Part shown: one piece after another, positions 29,872 to 41,879 of the stretch
Layout of the letters: every line of letters begins with the position of its first letter
How positions within the stretch are numbered: the stretch's first letter is position 1
NCBI GenBank assembly: GCA_963575745.1
Contig: CAUYUJ010017980.1
Coordinates: 141,922-205,921, forward strand
DNA: 64,000 bases
Direction of reading: 5' to 3'
Origin: Prorocentrum cordatum
Taxonomy: Eukaryota; Sar; Dinophyceae; Prorocentrales; Prorocentraceae
Translations under genes and position numbers: made by a program
The notes under the pieces: model-generated
Told to the model about the DNA's origin: nothing
Database searches by the model: none
The model's input: the letters and a program-made list of their open reading frames with translations, nothing else

Positions 29872-30635
29872 CTGGGCGACAGGGGCTTCACGTCCTCCTC
29901 CTCCTCCTGCTGCTCGTCTTCTTCCTTCTCCTCTTCTTCCTTGTCCTCCTGCTCTTCTTCGTCCTCCTGCTCTTCCTTCTCTTCCTCCTGTTACTCCTCC
30001 TCCTGCCTCCTCCCACGTTCTCCTTCTGGCAATCTGGGCCACCGAGGTGCCCCCTGTCAAACCTAAGATGCCGTGCGAGGTGGCCTGGGGCTACGTTGTC
30101 CACATTTACCATCCACCCACCCCCTGGTCTCACCCTGCCGCACGTGCACGCAAGCGCACTCAGCGCTGCGTAGTCTCAATGCCCCCCACTCAGTGCCTTG
30201 GCGTCCTTACTCCGCCGCCTCCTCCAAGCCAGCAGGAGGCGAGGAAAACGTAGCCTCTCAAATACAATTGCCTCCGGCGTGTGCAGATCCGCTCGAACTT
30301 CTCTGGCGCACAGGCTGAGCAAGGACCAACGTATATCACATCGGAGGTGGCTGACTAGTGGTTCGTTGACACTTGTACCAGGTGCCTGCAACGGTCCTTG
30401 TACCTTGGGGCACCGTTCCAGGGATGGGTGAGCCCTCGTGCCCCATCCGACTTTACACGGTTATGCCTACCCTCAAGGGTATAAACACTACACTACAATC
30501 CTTCATCCCTCGTCTTTGCAAACAACCTCGCCCTGCCGCGCTCCGCGCGTGTCCGTATGCTGGGCCGGCCCTTTCGCCTGATACTGCACTATCCTGCTAT
30601 CCTGACGCCTAACAACTATTAGCAGTTATTAGGAT

Positions 30636-30795
30636 TGGTGGCGCGCACAAGGTGGTAGGGGGGAGGGGGGATGCTTCTTAGGAGGCTGCTTCATAGAAGG
30701 CGCGGGCCTCACGTGGACAGATAATGGCCGCGCCTTCTAAGAAGCAGGGTGCTTCTAACAAGCCTCCTACCCCATACCCCCCTCTGCGCGTGGCC
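30636..30795. repeat. Foldback element with AGAAGGCGCGG arms
   Basis: The left arm GCTTCATAGAAGGCGCGGGCC pairs with GGCCGCGCCTTCTAAGAAGC across a loop of about 14 bases. Pairing continues outward, imperfectly, to GGTGGCGCGCAC on the left and CTCTGCGCGTGGCC on the right. A half copy is at 4106-4190, and a possible relative at 183-392. Confidence 0.6.
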
Positions 30796-30799
30796 AAAG

Positions 30800-31200
30800 G
30801 AGAACGGGGGGCTGGTCGTTTTCGAAATGCGGCTCTCGCCGTAACTCCGCGCATCTTTGGTTTTAGATCTTTCAACCGTTACAAGGATGGAGGGCCGGCG
30901 GTTTCGTGGCTCCCGCCCTAGCGCCGTGCGCACTCGTTTCGAAATATTCGAGCAGCTAGAAGGATGGAGGGCCCATCGTTTTCAAAAGGCGGCTATCGTC
31001 TCAGTGCTGCGCACATTCGTTCTTAAGCCAACATTGTGAGTGATGGATGGCTGGCCGTTTTCTACATGCGGCTCTCGATCGACACGTACTCAAGTTCTCG
31101 GATTTGAAATTTGAAGCTGTGCAGCAGCTGTTCGGATGAAGCGCGGCTCCTTTTCAACATGTAGCTTTCGCGTCAATTTCCAGCAAACGTGTGGGCGCGC
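30800..31200. repeat. Diverged tandem repeat, unit about 80 bp (second locus)
   Basis: The unit words GGATGGAGGGCC, CGTTTTC, GCGGCTCTCGCC and GCGCACATTCGTT repeat about every 79 bases (GATGGAGGGC near 30883 and 30962). They match the array at 7960-8420. Confidence 0.6.
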
Positions 31201-31519
31201 ACTTCGAACCTTTGCAGCACCTATACGGACAGAAAACAAATCGTATATTTAATGAAATGGGGCTAGCGCTGGAGACTTTCTTAAAATTTGTCATCCTACT
31301 TTCTTGCGTTCTCCCAGCTAGAATGATGGAGGGTGAATCCTTTTATACAACGAGGTCTCCTCTGCGCGTCACGCAGACCAGGCTCTCGTCACTCAAGGGG
31401 GCGTTTCCCGCAGAAGCGAGGAAGACCTACTGGAATGCAAGAGGGGGGGACTTGGGACAGGAGGGTGTCTTGCAGCACTGTTGCCGCATCCTTGCTATAC
31501 TCTGGTCTCCCCTCCTCGC

Positions 31520-31880
31520 CCCTCCCTCCTCCTCCTCCTCCTCCTCCTCCTCCTCCTCCTTGTCCTTGTCCTCCTCCTCCTCCTCCTCCTCTTCCTCCTC
31601 CCCCTCCTCCCCCTCCTCCTCCTCGTCCTCCTCCTCGTCCTCCTCCTCGTCCCCCGTCCCCTCCTCCTCCTCCTCCTCCTCCTCCTCCTCCTCCTCCTCC
31701 TCCTCCTCCTCCTCCCCTCCTCCTCCTCCTCCTCCTCCTCCTCCTCCCTCCTCCTCCTCCTCCTCCTCCTCCTCCTCCTCCTCCCCCTCCCCCTCCTCCC
31801 CCTCCTCCTCCTCCCCCTCCTCCCCCTCCTCCTCCTCGTCCTCGTCCTCCTCCTCCTCCTCCTCCTCCTCCTCTTCCTTC
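31520..31880. repeat. (CTC)n block, about 360 bases
   Basis: The longest near-pure CTC tract in the window, with occasional GTC and CCC. Open frames of Pro, Ser or Leu and Glu runs here are artefacts. Confidence 0.95.
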
Positions 31881-32139
31881 CTCCTCCGAAGGGGGCAGCT
31901 TTCAGGATTTGCTGCTTCCCTCTCTTTGAGGGGGGGGGGCTCAGGAGGCCTCAGATTTTTAGGGACCTCCGGGGTTCGGATCTGGGGCGGCAGCAATATC
32001 TACCACCTTCTCCTCCCTCGGGCCGCGAGGGCCTCTCATCGCCACGGCTGGGCCCGCCCCGAGATCCTGGCCACGCCCGGGTCGGAACGCGCTCCCGGAG
32101 ATGTCCGGGGGCCGATTCCACGCGGCGACGACGCCGATC

Positions 32140-32545
<406 letters not shown>

Positions 32546-32864
32546 GGGGTGGGAGGGAGGATGAGGGAGAAGAGAACGGAGGGCCCTCCCTCCTCCTCCT
32601 CCCCGCTCTCTCCCTCATTTCCCGCTCCCTCCCCCTCCTCCCCAGAGATCCGATGTCTTGTCCCTAGCCGGCCCCGTGCTCCTCGACCCGCCTCTTCACT
32701 TTTGCCGCCAGTAGGGTGCTTTGCTGGAGTAATTCGAAGGGGTGCCTCCCGAAAACCCTGGAGGCCTCTGGAGGCCCGGGGGGCGCACCGAGGGGACAAG
32801 GACAGATGCGAGGCACGCTTCTGGGACGCTTCCAGAAGCGACTGCGGTCGGTCGCGCAGGGAAA

Positions 32865-32930
32865 TAGAAAAAAAAAAGAGAGAGAAAAAAAAGAGAGAGG
32901 GAGAGAGAAAAAAAACGAGAGAGGGCGCCC
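32865..32930. repeat. GAGAAAAAA-rich simple repeat
   Basis: GAGAGAGAAAAAAAAGAGAG-type sequence inside a long GC-rich stretch (32940-33200) with no recognisable gene. Confidence 0.7.
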
Positions 32931-33619
32931 GCGCTGGGGAAGTGGGCGGCGGGCAGCCGCGGGTGCGCCGCCGCGGCTTGGCGCCTCGGCCGCGGGCCGC
33001 GCTCTCCCGCGCGGGCTCTCGCGGCGGCGTCCGCGCTGGCCCTGCGGGCTGGCCTCCTCGGCCGTGGGCCGCGCCCGCAGGCCGCCTCCACGAGGCACGC
33101 GAAATCGAAGTCGCGGCGGGCCCTCGCGGCGGCGTCGGCGCTGGCCTCGGCGTTGGCCTCCTCGGCCGCATTGGGGCCGCGGGGCGCCGCCGCGTGGGCC
33201 GCGGACCTGTGCCCGCCCACACTCCAGGACCGCTTTGGCGTGCCTCCGGGAGCCACTCCTGAGCTTGCGGGCGGCGGCGGCGCCCCGTTGGCCTCATCTT
33301 CCTTGCGTCCTCTTCGGCCCCTTGTGCCTCCTGTTGCCTTCGGCGGTCTCGGGGGGGCGCTGGGTCCCCAGCAGCTGGTCCTGCGCATGCAGGCTTGCTG
33401 TCGGCTGCGTCGTCGTACGCCCTACCAGCTCTCCTTGCGTTCTGCCCGCTGGCCTCGGCGGCCTCTCCTGCTTCTGGCTGTGCTCGGCAGCCCTCTCCTC
33501 TCGTGCCCCCATCGGGCCCTTCTCCTGCTTCGCCTGTTGTCTCTCCCCCTCTCGCTGACCAGCAGCTCGCCCTCCAGTAACTGTTTCACGCAGATCACCG
33601 CTTGCCGCCTCGCCTCCCT

Positions 33620-33895
33620 CGGGGGCGCCAGGTCCAGCTCCGCTCAGACTCGGCTCCGGCACGTGGGCACTGTGATGGAAGTCCCCTTGACTAACCACTA
33701 CGCCACGGCCGTCGCCTCCTTTGGTTGCCTCCTCTTACTCCTCTGGCCTGTCCCCGTCAGACTTCTCGAGCACCCCCCCGGTTGCGTCAGCGGCGCCAGG
33801 TCCAGCTCGGTTCAGACTCGGCTCCGGCACGTGGGCACTGTGATGGCAGCCCCCCTGACTAACCACTACGCCACGGCCGTCGCCTCCTCTGGTTG
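33620..33895 (+). repeat. Direct repeat, about 95 bp unit spaced 170 bp
   Basis: GGCGCCAGGTCCAGCTC, CAGACTCGGCTCCGGCACGT, GGGCACTGTGATGG and CCACTACGCCACGGCCGTCG occur at 33626-33720 and again at 33796-33890 with a few differences. Confidence 0.85.
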
Positions 33896-33979
33896 CCCCC
33901 CCTTCCTCCTATGGCTGCTCCTCGCCTGGCTCCTCAACCCTGCGCCCTGCCAAGAATGAAAAAGCACCCCCCCCTGTCG

Positions 33980-34235
33980 GCCGCGCTGGCCTCCTCCACT
34001 CCTCGCCGTCGGCCTTCCTCGCCCAGGCGGCGAGCTGGCGTCGCCTGGACTCGCAGCTCGGCTGCCCTCGGCAGGGCGCCTGGAGCTTGGTCGACGCCAT
34101 CTCGGCGGCCGAGCTCCCGCACTTCGTGCAAAACCACCTGCTCTCGCCCCCCAGCCGTCGCAGCGGGTGGGTCTCGTGAGACTCCGCGCCGTAGAAGGTG
34201 ACGCACCTTCCCTCTGCTGGCGGCGGCCCTGGGCG
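33980..34235 (-). CDS. LINE C-terminal zinc-binding segment
   Basis: On the minus strand one frame reads GAESHETHPLRRLGG, then SRWFCTKCGSSAAEMASTKL, QAPCRGQPSCES and RRRQLAAWARKAD. The C..C plus downstream C arrangement resembles the zinc-binding tails of dinoflagellate LINE proteins. It lies about 180 bases past the RNase H stop and in a different frame, so the original polyprotein is broken here. Confidence 0.6.
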
Positions 34236-34415
34236 CTACGCAGCGAACCACTCCTGGAGCCCGCTGAATGCCGTTTGCCTCGTCACCGTCTGCCTGCAGC
34301 AGCTGCGTCGCCATCCCCCTCTCCCCGCCGCGATCTCCTCGGGGCGCGTGTCGTCTTCGGCCGCAGCGCGGCGTCGCAGCTCAGGTAGCGCTGCTTCAGC
34401 GTCCTTCTAGCTCTC

Positions 34416-35513
34416 CTAGCCTTGGTCGTTGTTTGCCTGGCGCGCTTGAGCTCTCTGCTCTCGCCTGGCCCACTGCGGATCGCGTCCGTGGTGCGCTCCG
34501 CGATGCGCGTCTTGAAGGTGTGCTGTGGCCCGTGCCCACTCGTAGCAGCTCATCTCGACCTCGCTGATCGCGTGCTGCCTTGCTCCCGCGCCGGCCAGCC
34601 TGTCGGCTTCGCGATTGCCCTCACACGCGACTCGTGGGATCCATGTATCCGCCGTTTCCCGTGCGTCCATGTGGCTGTTCATGTGGCGCATCGTGATGTC
34701 CTCTCTGGTGCCTGGCCTATCCTGGAGAGCTCTCCTTGCTCTGCGCCAGAGGTCGCTGTTGTCGCTGGTCTTGTGGTCGCACTCCTCTCGGTGGTCCCTC
34801 CAGCCCTTGAAGGTGATCTCGCTGTCCGTCCAGTGCACCATCGGCCCCTCCGTGGACTCCAGGCTGTCGGTGAAAGCCCACAGCTCGCTCCTGTTGTTGG
34901 TCTGGCTGCTGCCAGACAGTGGCCCGAACTTGGCCGCTCGGATGGGTGAGCTCCGCGTTCTGCCCGTCGTGTCCAGCACCGCCCAGCCCCAGCCGCACCT
35001 CCTGTATCTCTTGTTTGCGTTGAGGAGCTCGCCTCCCGAGGCATCGCCGCACACCGCGATGGGCTCGCCGTTGTCTCCTCGCAGCCTCTCGCGCAGCAGG
35101 CGCCCACCCACCGGCGATGCTTGCTCCTGAGTGTCGCGCGGCGGCGGCGCTGTCCAGGCCTTGGGTGTGCGCCCCGTTAGCCAGAAGATGGGCGTGCTGT
35201 CTGCGGCCCTCCTCGTGCGCTCCTCTAACCCTTGCCTTCTTGCGAGGATGGCCTTCTCCTGCTTCTCCTCGCCGGCGCCCCAGATGCGGTGCAAGTCGTC
35301 CTCCTTCGCGCCGCGCTCGCACCCGCAGTCCGTCTCGCCGAACTCTTTGCACCTGCCATGTCGCGCGGGTCTCCTGCCTCCTCGCCCCCCGGAAACTTCC
35401 AGTGACCCCTTTGCCTGTCGATCCAATCGTCTGGGCCCTGGTGTCCCAGCCGAGCTCCCAGAGGATCCTCGAGGATGGTGGTGCTGCCCGTCGCGTCTCG
35501 CTTCTGATGCCAC
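34416..35513 (-). CDS. LINE RNase H domain
   Basis: An open frame of 365 residues. The RNase H1-type active-site set is visible in order: AVCGDASGG (Asp 157), SQTNNRSELWAF (Glu 210), VHWTDSEITFKGW (Asp 230), a MRHMNSHMD segment (His 277 or 281) and GNREADRLAG (Asp 304). The first 150 residues are hydrophilic and join the RT thumb. All catalytic residues are present, so this domain is the best-preserved part of the element. The open-frame start is not an ATG and has no meaning for translation. Confidence 0.85.
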   Translation of the reverse strand: MASEARRDGQHHHPRGSSGSSAGTPGPRRLDRQAKGSLEVSGGRGGRRPARHGRCKEFGETDCGCERGAKEDDLHRIWGAGEEKQEKAILARRQGLEERTRRAADSTPIFWLTGRTPKAWTAPPPRDTQEQASPVGGRLLRERLRGDNGEPIAVCGDASGGELLNANKRYRRCGWGWAVLDTTGRTRSSPIRAAKFGPLSGSSQTNNRSELWAFTDSLESTEGPMVHWTDSEITFKGWRDHREECDHKTSDNSDLWRRARRALQDRPGTREDITMRHMNSHMDARETADTWIPRVACEGNREADRLAGAGARQHAISEVEMSCYEWARATAHLQDAHRGAHHGRDPQWARREQRAQARQANNDQG

Positions 35514-35838
35514 CTCCTCACCTCTGGCTGTGCCTGCAATCTGAAATATCCTCGCCCGCGCCCTCCTGATCTGCGGCCTCTGGTCTGCGCTCTTGTCCCA
35601 GAGGACGAACCACGCCCGCAGCTGATGCCTCGCGATCGCGGTGGCTGGGTCCTCTCCCTCAAGCGCCGGGAAGCTAGTCAGGGTCCTGCCTGGTCAAGCC
35701 CTCCTCAGCGCTTGTGCGCATCTCCTTCTCGCTGCCCCCATCGTCGCCGGCGCCGGCCCATGCGTCGCCGCGCCGTGCATGAGCGACGCAACTGGGCCCT
35801 GGTGCGTGACTCTTCGCCGCCTGCACAGCCTGAGCCTC

Positions 35839-36465
35839 CTAAGCTAGGCCCCGTACTGCGCCGGACCTCCTGCCCGCTGCCATCGTTCTCTGCGCGTGAG
35901 TGGCCCTCCTGGTCGCCCCTCGCGCCGCCCTGTCGTCTCCGAGGTCGCTGCCCCCAGTGGTCGCCTTCGCCGCTGCGCCTGGCCTCCTCGGCGCCGGCTG
36001 CGCCTGTCGCGTGGTGCGGTAGCTCGTGCTGAAGATGACCGGCTTGTCTGCCGGCCTCAGCCCGTGCGCTCCCGGCCTGTCCCTCAGGGCCTTCGTGGTC
36101 ACGACGAGCTGCCTCTTCACCTCTGTCTCGCTGCCCGTGATGCGAATGATGCTGGTGTCGTCGAACCATGCTCTGGCCACTGGCCTCGGCATGCCGCTGG
36201 CCTTCCCCATCGTGGAGCTCAGCGCCGCGTGGACCACCGTCCTGGTAATGTTGTTAGAGTGCCGCGAGTCCGCCAGGATGCAGCGGTCGGCGCAATGCGG
36301 TGCCGAGTGCTGCAGCAGCAGCATCGGCAGGATCCTGGGGCGAACTTCTCGATGTCCGCGAGCGCGCGCCCCTGGGAGATGCCCAGCGCGTCGCATCACT
36401 CGTCCGTGACGATCCTCTGCGTTGCTTCGCGTAGGCAGCTGTTGCCGGCGACCGCTCCATCCCAT
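35839..36465 (-). CDS. LINE reverse transcriptase, palm with FDD motif
   Basis: An open frame of 208 residues. RARAWFDDTSIIRITG-type sequence (WFDDTSIIRITG about residues 107-118) fits RT motif C in its FxDD variant. GLRPADKPVIFSTS (about 145-158) fits the following motif D/E region of LINE RTs. The first third of the frame is out of phase: another frame reads DECDALGISQGRALADIEKF at 36330-36395, which fits motif A. The distance from motif A to FDD is short, so motif B may be deleted. Confidence 0.7.
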   Translation of the reverse strand: MGWSGRRQQLPTRSNAEDRHGRVMRRAGHLPGARARGHREVRPRILPMLLLQHSAPHCADRCILADSRHSNNITRTVVHAALSSTMGKASGMPRPVARAWFDDTSIIRITGSETEVKRQLVVTTKALRDRPGAHGLRPADKPVIFSTSYRTTRQAQPAPRRPGAAAKATTGGSDLGDDRAARGATRRATHAQRTMAAGRRSGAVRGLA

Positions 36466-36705
36466 GGGCGCCCCTGCCTCTTAGCCCATTGCCTGGCGGC
36501 AGGCCTGCGCAGCAGTGCCGGCGCCCTGTCTCCTTTGATCGGCTTCGGGGCCAGCGTCGCCACTGCGCACAGCAGCTGCCAAGGCCTAGCCAGCGTCCTC
36601 TCACTCTCGTTGAAGAGGTCAACGATCTGCTGTCGACCTGCTGCTGGTAGCCGCCTCAGATCGCCGCGCTGCAGGCGATCGACCGATCGACCCCATGTCC
36701 TGTGT
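36396..36705 (-). CDS. LINE reverse transcriptase, N-terminal motifs
   Basis: In this frame RPWQLLCAVATLAPKPIKGD is followed by RAPALLRRPAARQW and AVAGNSCLREATQRIVTDE. The L.PKP.KGDR.P.LL pattern is typical of the start of LINE RT domains. It lies between the helical linker upstream and the FDD frame downstream, shifted from both. Confidence 0.75.
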
Positions 36706-37532
36706 CTGGTTCGCCCTGGGGCGCCCTGTCGAGGTCCTCCACCCTCCATTTTGGCTCCTCTGTTCTCTCTGCTCTCCTCCTCAGCGCTTTTAGTAGCTGC
36801 CTGTGGGCGCTGTGGGCCACCTCCTCGCGCCTCCATATCTTCGTAAAGTCCCTCGACTTCGCGTCCACAAGCTCCATCAGGCAGTTTCTGGTGCCCTCCC
36901 CAGCGTGGATCTCCTCCTCTCTGCTGTTCGGCGGCTTCGTGATCCGATAGGGCACTCCGGGTTGTTGCTCCGCGTCCGCTAGCCACTTGCAGATGCTCCT
37001 CGCGCTGGCTGTCATGTCGCTGCGCGCCGCCTTAACCTTCTCTGCCTCTGCCTGCATCGCCGCGCCCTGCGCGATATCCGCCCCCAGCGCGTCCAGCGAC
37101 TGTAGCCGCTGCCTCCGCAACCTGCGGTGTAGCGTCGCTGTCTCCGTAGACTGCCCCTGCAGCTTCGGCGCCCTTCTGTATGCCGGGCGTCTCGCCGCGC
37201 GCACCGGCGCTCCCTGCGGCCCCTGGCCCGCGCCCCTCTCTTTCAGCTTGGCCATCAGGGAGAGCGCCGTCTCGGCGCGAGCTCGCTAAGTCAGCCTGCA
37301 GATTGTCGCATTGCGCTGTCCTGTCTTCTCGCCACCTGTTGCCGCCCTCTTTGAGCTTGTAACCTCCTTCTCGCCCTGTGAAATGGTGGGTCGATGCGGT
37401 GGGCCACGCAGGAGAACTGCTCCAGCGTGTCCATGGCCTGCGCGCGCTGCCTGCCGAGCTGTTCCGCCGCGTCCGAGTCGACCTGGTAGGCCACGCACGC
37501 GCTGATGTATGTGAAAACCGCGAATGGGGCAC
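36656..37532 (-). CDS. LINE linker between endonuclease and RT (helical)
   Basis: The main open segment (37255-36656) has LHRRLRRQRLQSLDALGADI, then KSRDFTKIWRREEVAHSAHR, rich in Arg, Leu and Ala, like the helical linkers between endonuclease and RT in LINEs. Upstream of 37255 the frame changes and the sequence decays. No endonuclease is found before 37532. Confidence 0.55.
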
Positions 37533-38992
37533 GGTATGTCCGCTTTGTGTAATTACGTCTCGTTTTCCTCATGCCTTCTCTTGGTCGTTGGTTTTGTTTG
37601 TGCGTCAGCCGTTTGTATATTTATGAGTTGACCTCAGTTTGTGCGCTCCTGTGCCTGTGGTTGTACGCAACGCGTGTCCGAGGTTCAAGAAACGCGCTAT
37701 CTTTATATTTACCTGCCCGATTAGGTCATCGTAGTCCGTATCCTGCGAAGCCTTTTGGAAGCCTCCGTTCCAGCGTCCCGCATTGTGTCCGCGCTGGCCA
37801 AGCTTGTTTGCTCACCCTGGCGTTTTCTGTTCATGTTTCTTTTAGTAACTGCGCGAGTCAAATCACCTTCTTCGCCCTTTCGTACCACCGCTTCATCCTA
37901 GGTTTCTATGCTGCGCTCCTTTCGGGGCGGCGGAACTTCGGACGACGCGAAGGGGCGCAGGCGCGTGCGAGGGCATGCCAGCGACGAGAAACCACCAGTT
38001 GAATCCATGCCTCTCGGAGTGGCGGAACGCTCGGACGACGCCAGGGGGGGGCAGGCACGCGGGAGGGAGCGCCAACGACGAGAAGCCTCCGGCTGAATTC
38101 TGGGTGCGCATGACAGCGAGCGTGAACGCTCGGGGGGGGCGGGGGGGATAGGCATACGGGGGGCGCATCGACCCCCAATCGCCCACTGATCGCGGGCATG
38201 GGGCCCGATGGCCCCAGCTTGCCCAGGAGCGTGCGGGTTCACGATCGGGGGCCTGTCGCCGATCGATCGGCGATGTATTGCCGATTCCAAGTCGATGCGT
38301 CCCCCTCCTATGCCAGTCCCCCCCGGTCGTTGCCCATCAGAAAAGGAGGAGTAGGAGGAGGAGGAGGAGGACGACGAAGAGGCCAGATCGGAAAGCGCAG
38401 GAGCAGCAGGAGATGTTGGGTGGAGGATCGCGCAGACAGGGTCGGAGACTGACGAAGAGGAGGGCCGATGATGATGATGCAGAGATCAGGCCGACGAGGT
38501 GGACCAGGAAGAGGGAGAAGGGAGGCGTGTATGCGAAGGATAGACGCAAGGGAGGGCTGATGTTGAAAATGTTCGGGGGATGGAGATTGGACGGGGGCGG
38601 AGGTCGGATACTGGAGGCACAAGGGGCGTTTGAAGGGCCGGGGAGGTTTGGGGTTTCGGCTGTTCGGCGCCAGAAGGTTCCCCGTGCGCTGGGTGGGTAA
38701 ACCGGATTTTCGCTTGGTGGGCACCAATGGACGCCTCCTTGGCGCCTCTTGTGCTGGTGGGTGCAGCGGGGATCTTGGTTTCGGACGTGTCCGTTTTGTT
38801 GTTATACGTACCTCGATTTGTCTGGGGTGGGACGATGTTTTGCGACACGCGAAACAAACGGCCCAGGATCTGCCAAGGAACCGGACTAAGTTTTTGATAC
38901 TTGCAACAACATCGGAATGGGGAGTTTTAAAGCCAGGAATAGCTTAGCAGTGAGTGGCGTATTATTGTATAGTAAACGCACGCGTTATATTG
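37533..38992. other. Intronic or intergenic stretch
   Basis: Mixed sequence with diverged direct repeats at 37925-38095 (GGGCGNCGGAACTTCGGACGACGC and GTGGCGGAACGCTCGGACGACGCC types). A weak GGA run lies near 38343-38375. No gene is recognised. Confidence 0.5.
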
Positions 38993-39171
38993 TACAGTCG
39001 GGGCCCTGAGGAAGGAACCCTGTTCGTTGGGGAGGGGCTCCGCGTTCCTTATGTGTTTCGCAGATTGCCTCAGGTTTTCCTTATGTTTCGATCGGAAATC
39101 GAAGTTTAACTTATGGAAAACAGGGGCCTCGCTCCTTATTTTGGGTTCCTTAGGTCAATGCCCCGACTGTA
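38993..39171 (-). mobile_element. TA-flanked MITE, copy B (inverted)
   Basis: A 179-base copy in the opposite orientation to copies A and C. It starts TACAGTCGGGGCC and ends CCCCGACTGTA, with TTGGGTTCCTTAGGTCAATG near the right end matching the inverse of TTGACCTAAGGAACCCTAA in copy A. A stretch TATATTGTA lies just left. Confidence 0.75.
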
Positions 39172-39779
39172 GTACACGCACACGTTATATTGTATATCAG
39201 TTGTTCGTCTCTTCAAATGCCCCTCGCTCCTCGCTTCGCTGCCCTGTCTCAACCTGTCATCCTTCCGAGGGGCCCGGCGCCCCCCCTGCAGCGCCCCAGC
39301 GGCGCCCTGACGCAGGCCGCATGCCCGCATGTCTGCGTGACCTCGTCGTGTCGGGGCGTGGATCCGCGCAAGGGTGCGATTGAGGACTCATCCATGTACT
39401 CCAGATTTCGTAATAAAAGGGAGGGGATCACAACCCTCCCAGACGAGAAGTTTTAGACCCCCCAGACTATCCATGAAAGGGCGGCCCTTTGTCCAGACCC
39501 CCCGCGAACCCTCCAAGACAGCTCAAATTAGACCCCCCCCCGGATGTGACCCCCCCCACTTTGTTATGGAATCCGGAGTACATGAATTGTGTTTCCCTCC
39601 CCCCCTGCAGGCTCAAACAAAATCATGCACATACCCCGGCTGCCCCCGGGCTATATACATGAATTTGCCGCCGGGGGAGAAGGCGACCTGCGAGTCGACG
39701 ACTGCCTTTGCGCTCGCACAGGACGAGCCCGAACCCACAAAAGCGGGCATTCGCAAGGTCCCTGACAGCCCCAAGAGGG

Positions 39780-40490
39780 ACCCAAAAAAGTTCCCACGAG
39801 GGGCCCAAACGGGCAACCAACAATACCATACCAAGAGCCCGTGGTATGATATCGTTGGAGGCCGCCTGGAAGGCCCTGTCAAAGCCCTTGTTGGGCCTTC
39901 TTGGGATGTTCATTTGGCCCCGAAGGCGACGGTCCAGAGGGGCCCTAGAAGTCTCAAGAGAGCTCCACGAGAGGCCCAAAAGGGGCTCCCGTAAGGGACC
40001 CCGAAAAGGCCGCTGATGATATCATCGTACCAAGAGCCCTTGGGATGATAGCGTCGGGGGACCTCTTGGGGACCCTGTTTGGCCCGCGTGGGTCTTCTTG
40101 GGGCCCTCCTCTTGCCCCCAGGGCGTCGCGGGAAGGCCTTGGACAACCCCAAGAGAGCTCCAGCAATTGTTGAAGAAGGGCTTTCGAGATGGGCCCAACA
40201 GGGTCCCCGTGTTATGATATCGGCGGGGGCTTTCGGCGGGCCTTCCGCTGGCCCATAAGGTCTCCCGAGAGGGCCCCGGGAAGACCCAGGAGAGCTCCGA
40301 GCAGGGCCCAAAAGAGTGCACAAATAGGGGCTCGAGAAGGCCCCCCAACGATAGCATGCAAGGAGCCCGTGGTATGATATCGTTTGGGGGCCTTCTTGAG
40401 GGCCCTCATGTGGCCCGCTTGGGTCCTCCTGGGTTTCTGTCCTGGCACCAAGGGCGGCCCAGGAGGCCTCCAGGCAGCAACAATTGAGTC
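39780..40490. repeat. Repeat field with TGATATC palindromes, unit about 170 bp
   Basis: AAGAGCCCGTGGTATGATAT, AAGAGCCCTTGGGATGATAG, GGTCCCCGTGTTATGATATC and GGAGCCCGTGGTATGATATC occur at about 39833, 40030, 40203 and 40362. Between them is CCAAGAGGGCCC-type sequence. It is the same word set as 8740-9930 in opposite sense. Confidence 0.7.
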
Positions 40491-41879
40491 CCAAGACGGC
40501 GTAACGCTCCGTGACGCTAAAGACAAGCAGTTTCCACCGCAACGTTTGCACCACACAGGTTGCACATGCATCATGCAATAATCCCGTGCTGATGATAGGC
40601 GGGGCTGAAAAGGCCCGAGAGGACACCCGCATGACTTCAATACTGTCCACATCAAGTTCGCTTGTGGCTCGCAGGAGGAAACGAGGAGTAGGAGGAGGGG
40701 GGGGAGAAGCTGGAGTAAGATAGCTCGAGTAGGAGGTGTCGTGGAGGGTGGCAGTCAAGACAACGCAATGTAGCATGGCCCGCCCGCGGGGCACTCATTC
40801 ATGTACTTACTTTGGCACGTACGTCCTTTTGCGGCTCCCCAGGGGAAGGGGCACGGAGAGGAGGAGACGAAGGAGGAGGAGGAGGACCGGAACACACCCA
40901 GGATCCGTCAACGATGATGCAACACATCCTCCCGCCCCAAGCCCTCCTGAGACATCTTTACTGTCATTTCTCTGCGCTAAAGAAAGCGTCACATCCAAAA
41001 AGAGCGTCTCTTGAGATTGCAAGGTGGGAAACCCGAAAGACATACATATAGAAGGAGGATCAGAAGCATCAAGGGGCAATCCAGCGAGATACCTTTGTTG
41101 AACAAGTGCCAGCGTCCATCTGCACAATGCTTGCACCAGGCAGTCTGGGCATACTACATAATGTTCAAGGATGTATCCAGCGAGAGCCTGAATATCAGCG
41201 CATTAGTGTGTGTGTACCTGTTGGGCCATGTTCGATGTTGGTTGTTTTCACTCTACGGAAGTCGAGGAGGGGTTGTCTGTCTCTCGTCCGTGCAACTTGC
41301 TGTTGGAATTGTTGAAGCTAATGTGCGCGGCGCTAGGGCGCGAGACACATTATGAAAAGCGACCGCACGTCACCCGTATACTTATGTATGTAATGCGATG
41401 GCGTCTCAACCAGAAGATCCTTGGCAACTCCTGGGGGGCCGCGCACAAGGCTTGTGGTCCAGTCCCGGCGGCGAACCACGCGCGACTCTGGCCTTATGCT
41501 GCTGTGAACGCGCGGGCGTCATGTCTTCTGTTTCTCTCCTCCTCCCCTTGCCTCTGTCCTCCCCTTGCCCCTCTCTTCCTCCCATCCCCTTGCATCTGTC
41601 CTCCTCCCCTTGCATCTGTCCTCCTCCCTACCGTATTTCCCTCGCCTGGCATCTGTCCTTAGGCGGCTCGCAGCGCGGCGCCCTCCCCCGCCCGCAGGCA
41701 TTCTGCCCCACGCGACGACGGAGCGGCGGCCCGCGGCGATAGCCCCCAGCCCCACGGCGGGGCGACGCCGTGAGCGCGCGCGCTCGCGATCGCCTGGCTG
41801 GCACCGCCGCCTGAGGAGGCAGCGCCGCCAGGCCCGCAAGGGGATCAGGATCGAGAGCGCCCGCATCCTGCTGGACCTC
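40491..41879. other. Unassigned sequence before the plus-strand LINE
   Basis: Frames on both strands at 40800-41140 are open for about 100 codons with ordinary composition (for example minus-strand LQSQETLFLDVTLSLAQRND), but I recognise no family and find no supporting splice pairs. 41530-41660 is CCTCTGTCCTCC-type repeat. Confidence 0.35.

Larger units (their letters stand above)
33290..37532 (-). mobile_element. LINE (non-LTR) 3' half: linker, reverse transcriptase, RNase H, zinc-binding end
   Basis: Read on the minus strand, 37532 to about 33980 gives in order a helical linker, RT motif region, palm with FDD, RNase H and a C-terminal FCTKCG zinc-binding segment, in at least four frames. 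No endonuclease or ORF1 lies upstream in this orientation. Downstream, 33290-33393 on the minus strand resembles part of the ORF1 at 42165-42260 of the plus-strand LINE (both contain CTGGGGACCCAGCGC, then GA-ACGGCCGAAGGCA-type words), suggesting the same family. It is dead by frameshift and by loss of part of the palm. Confidence 0.78.
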
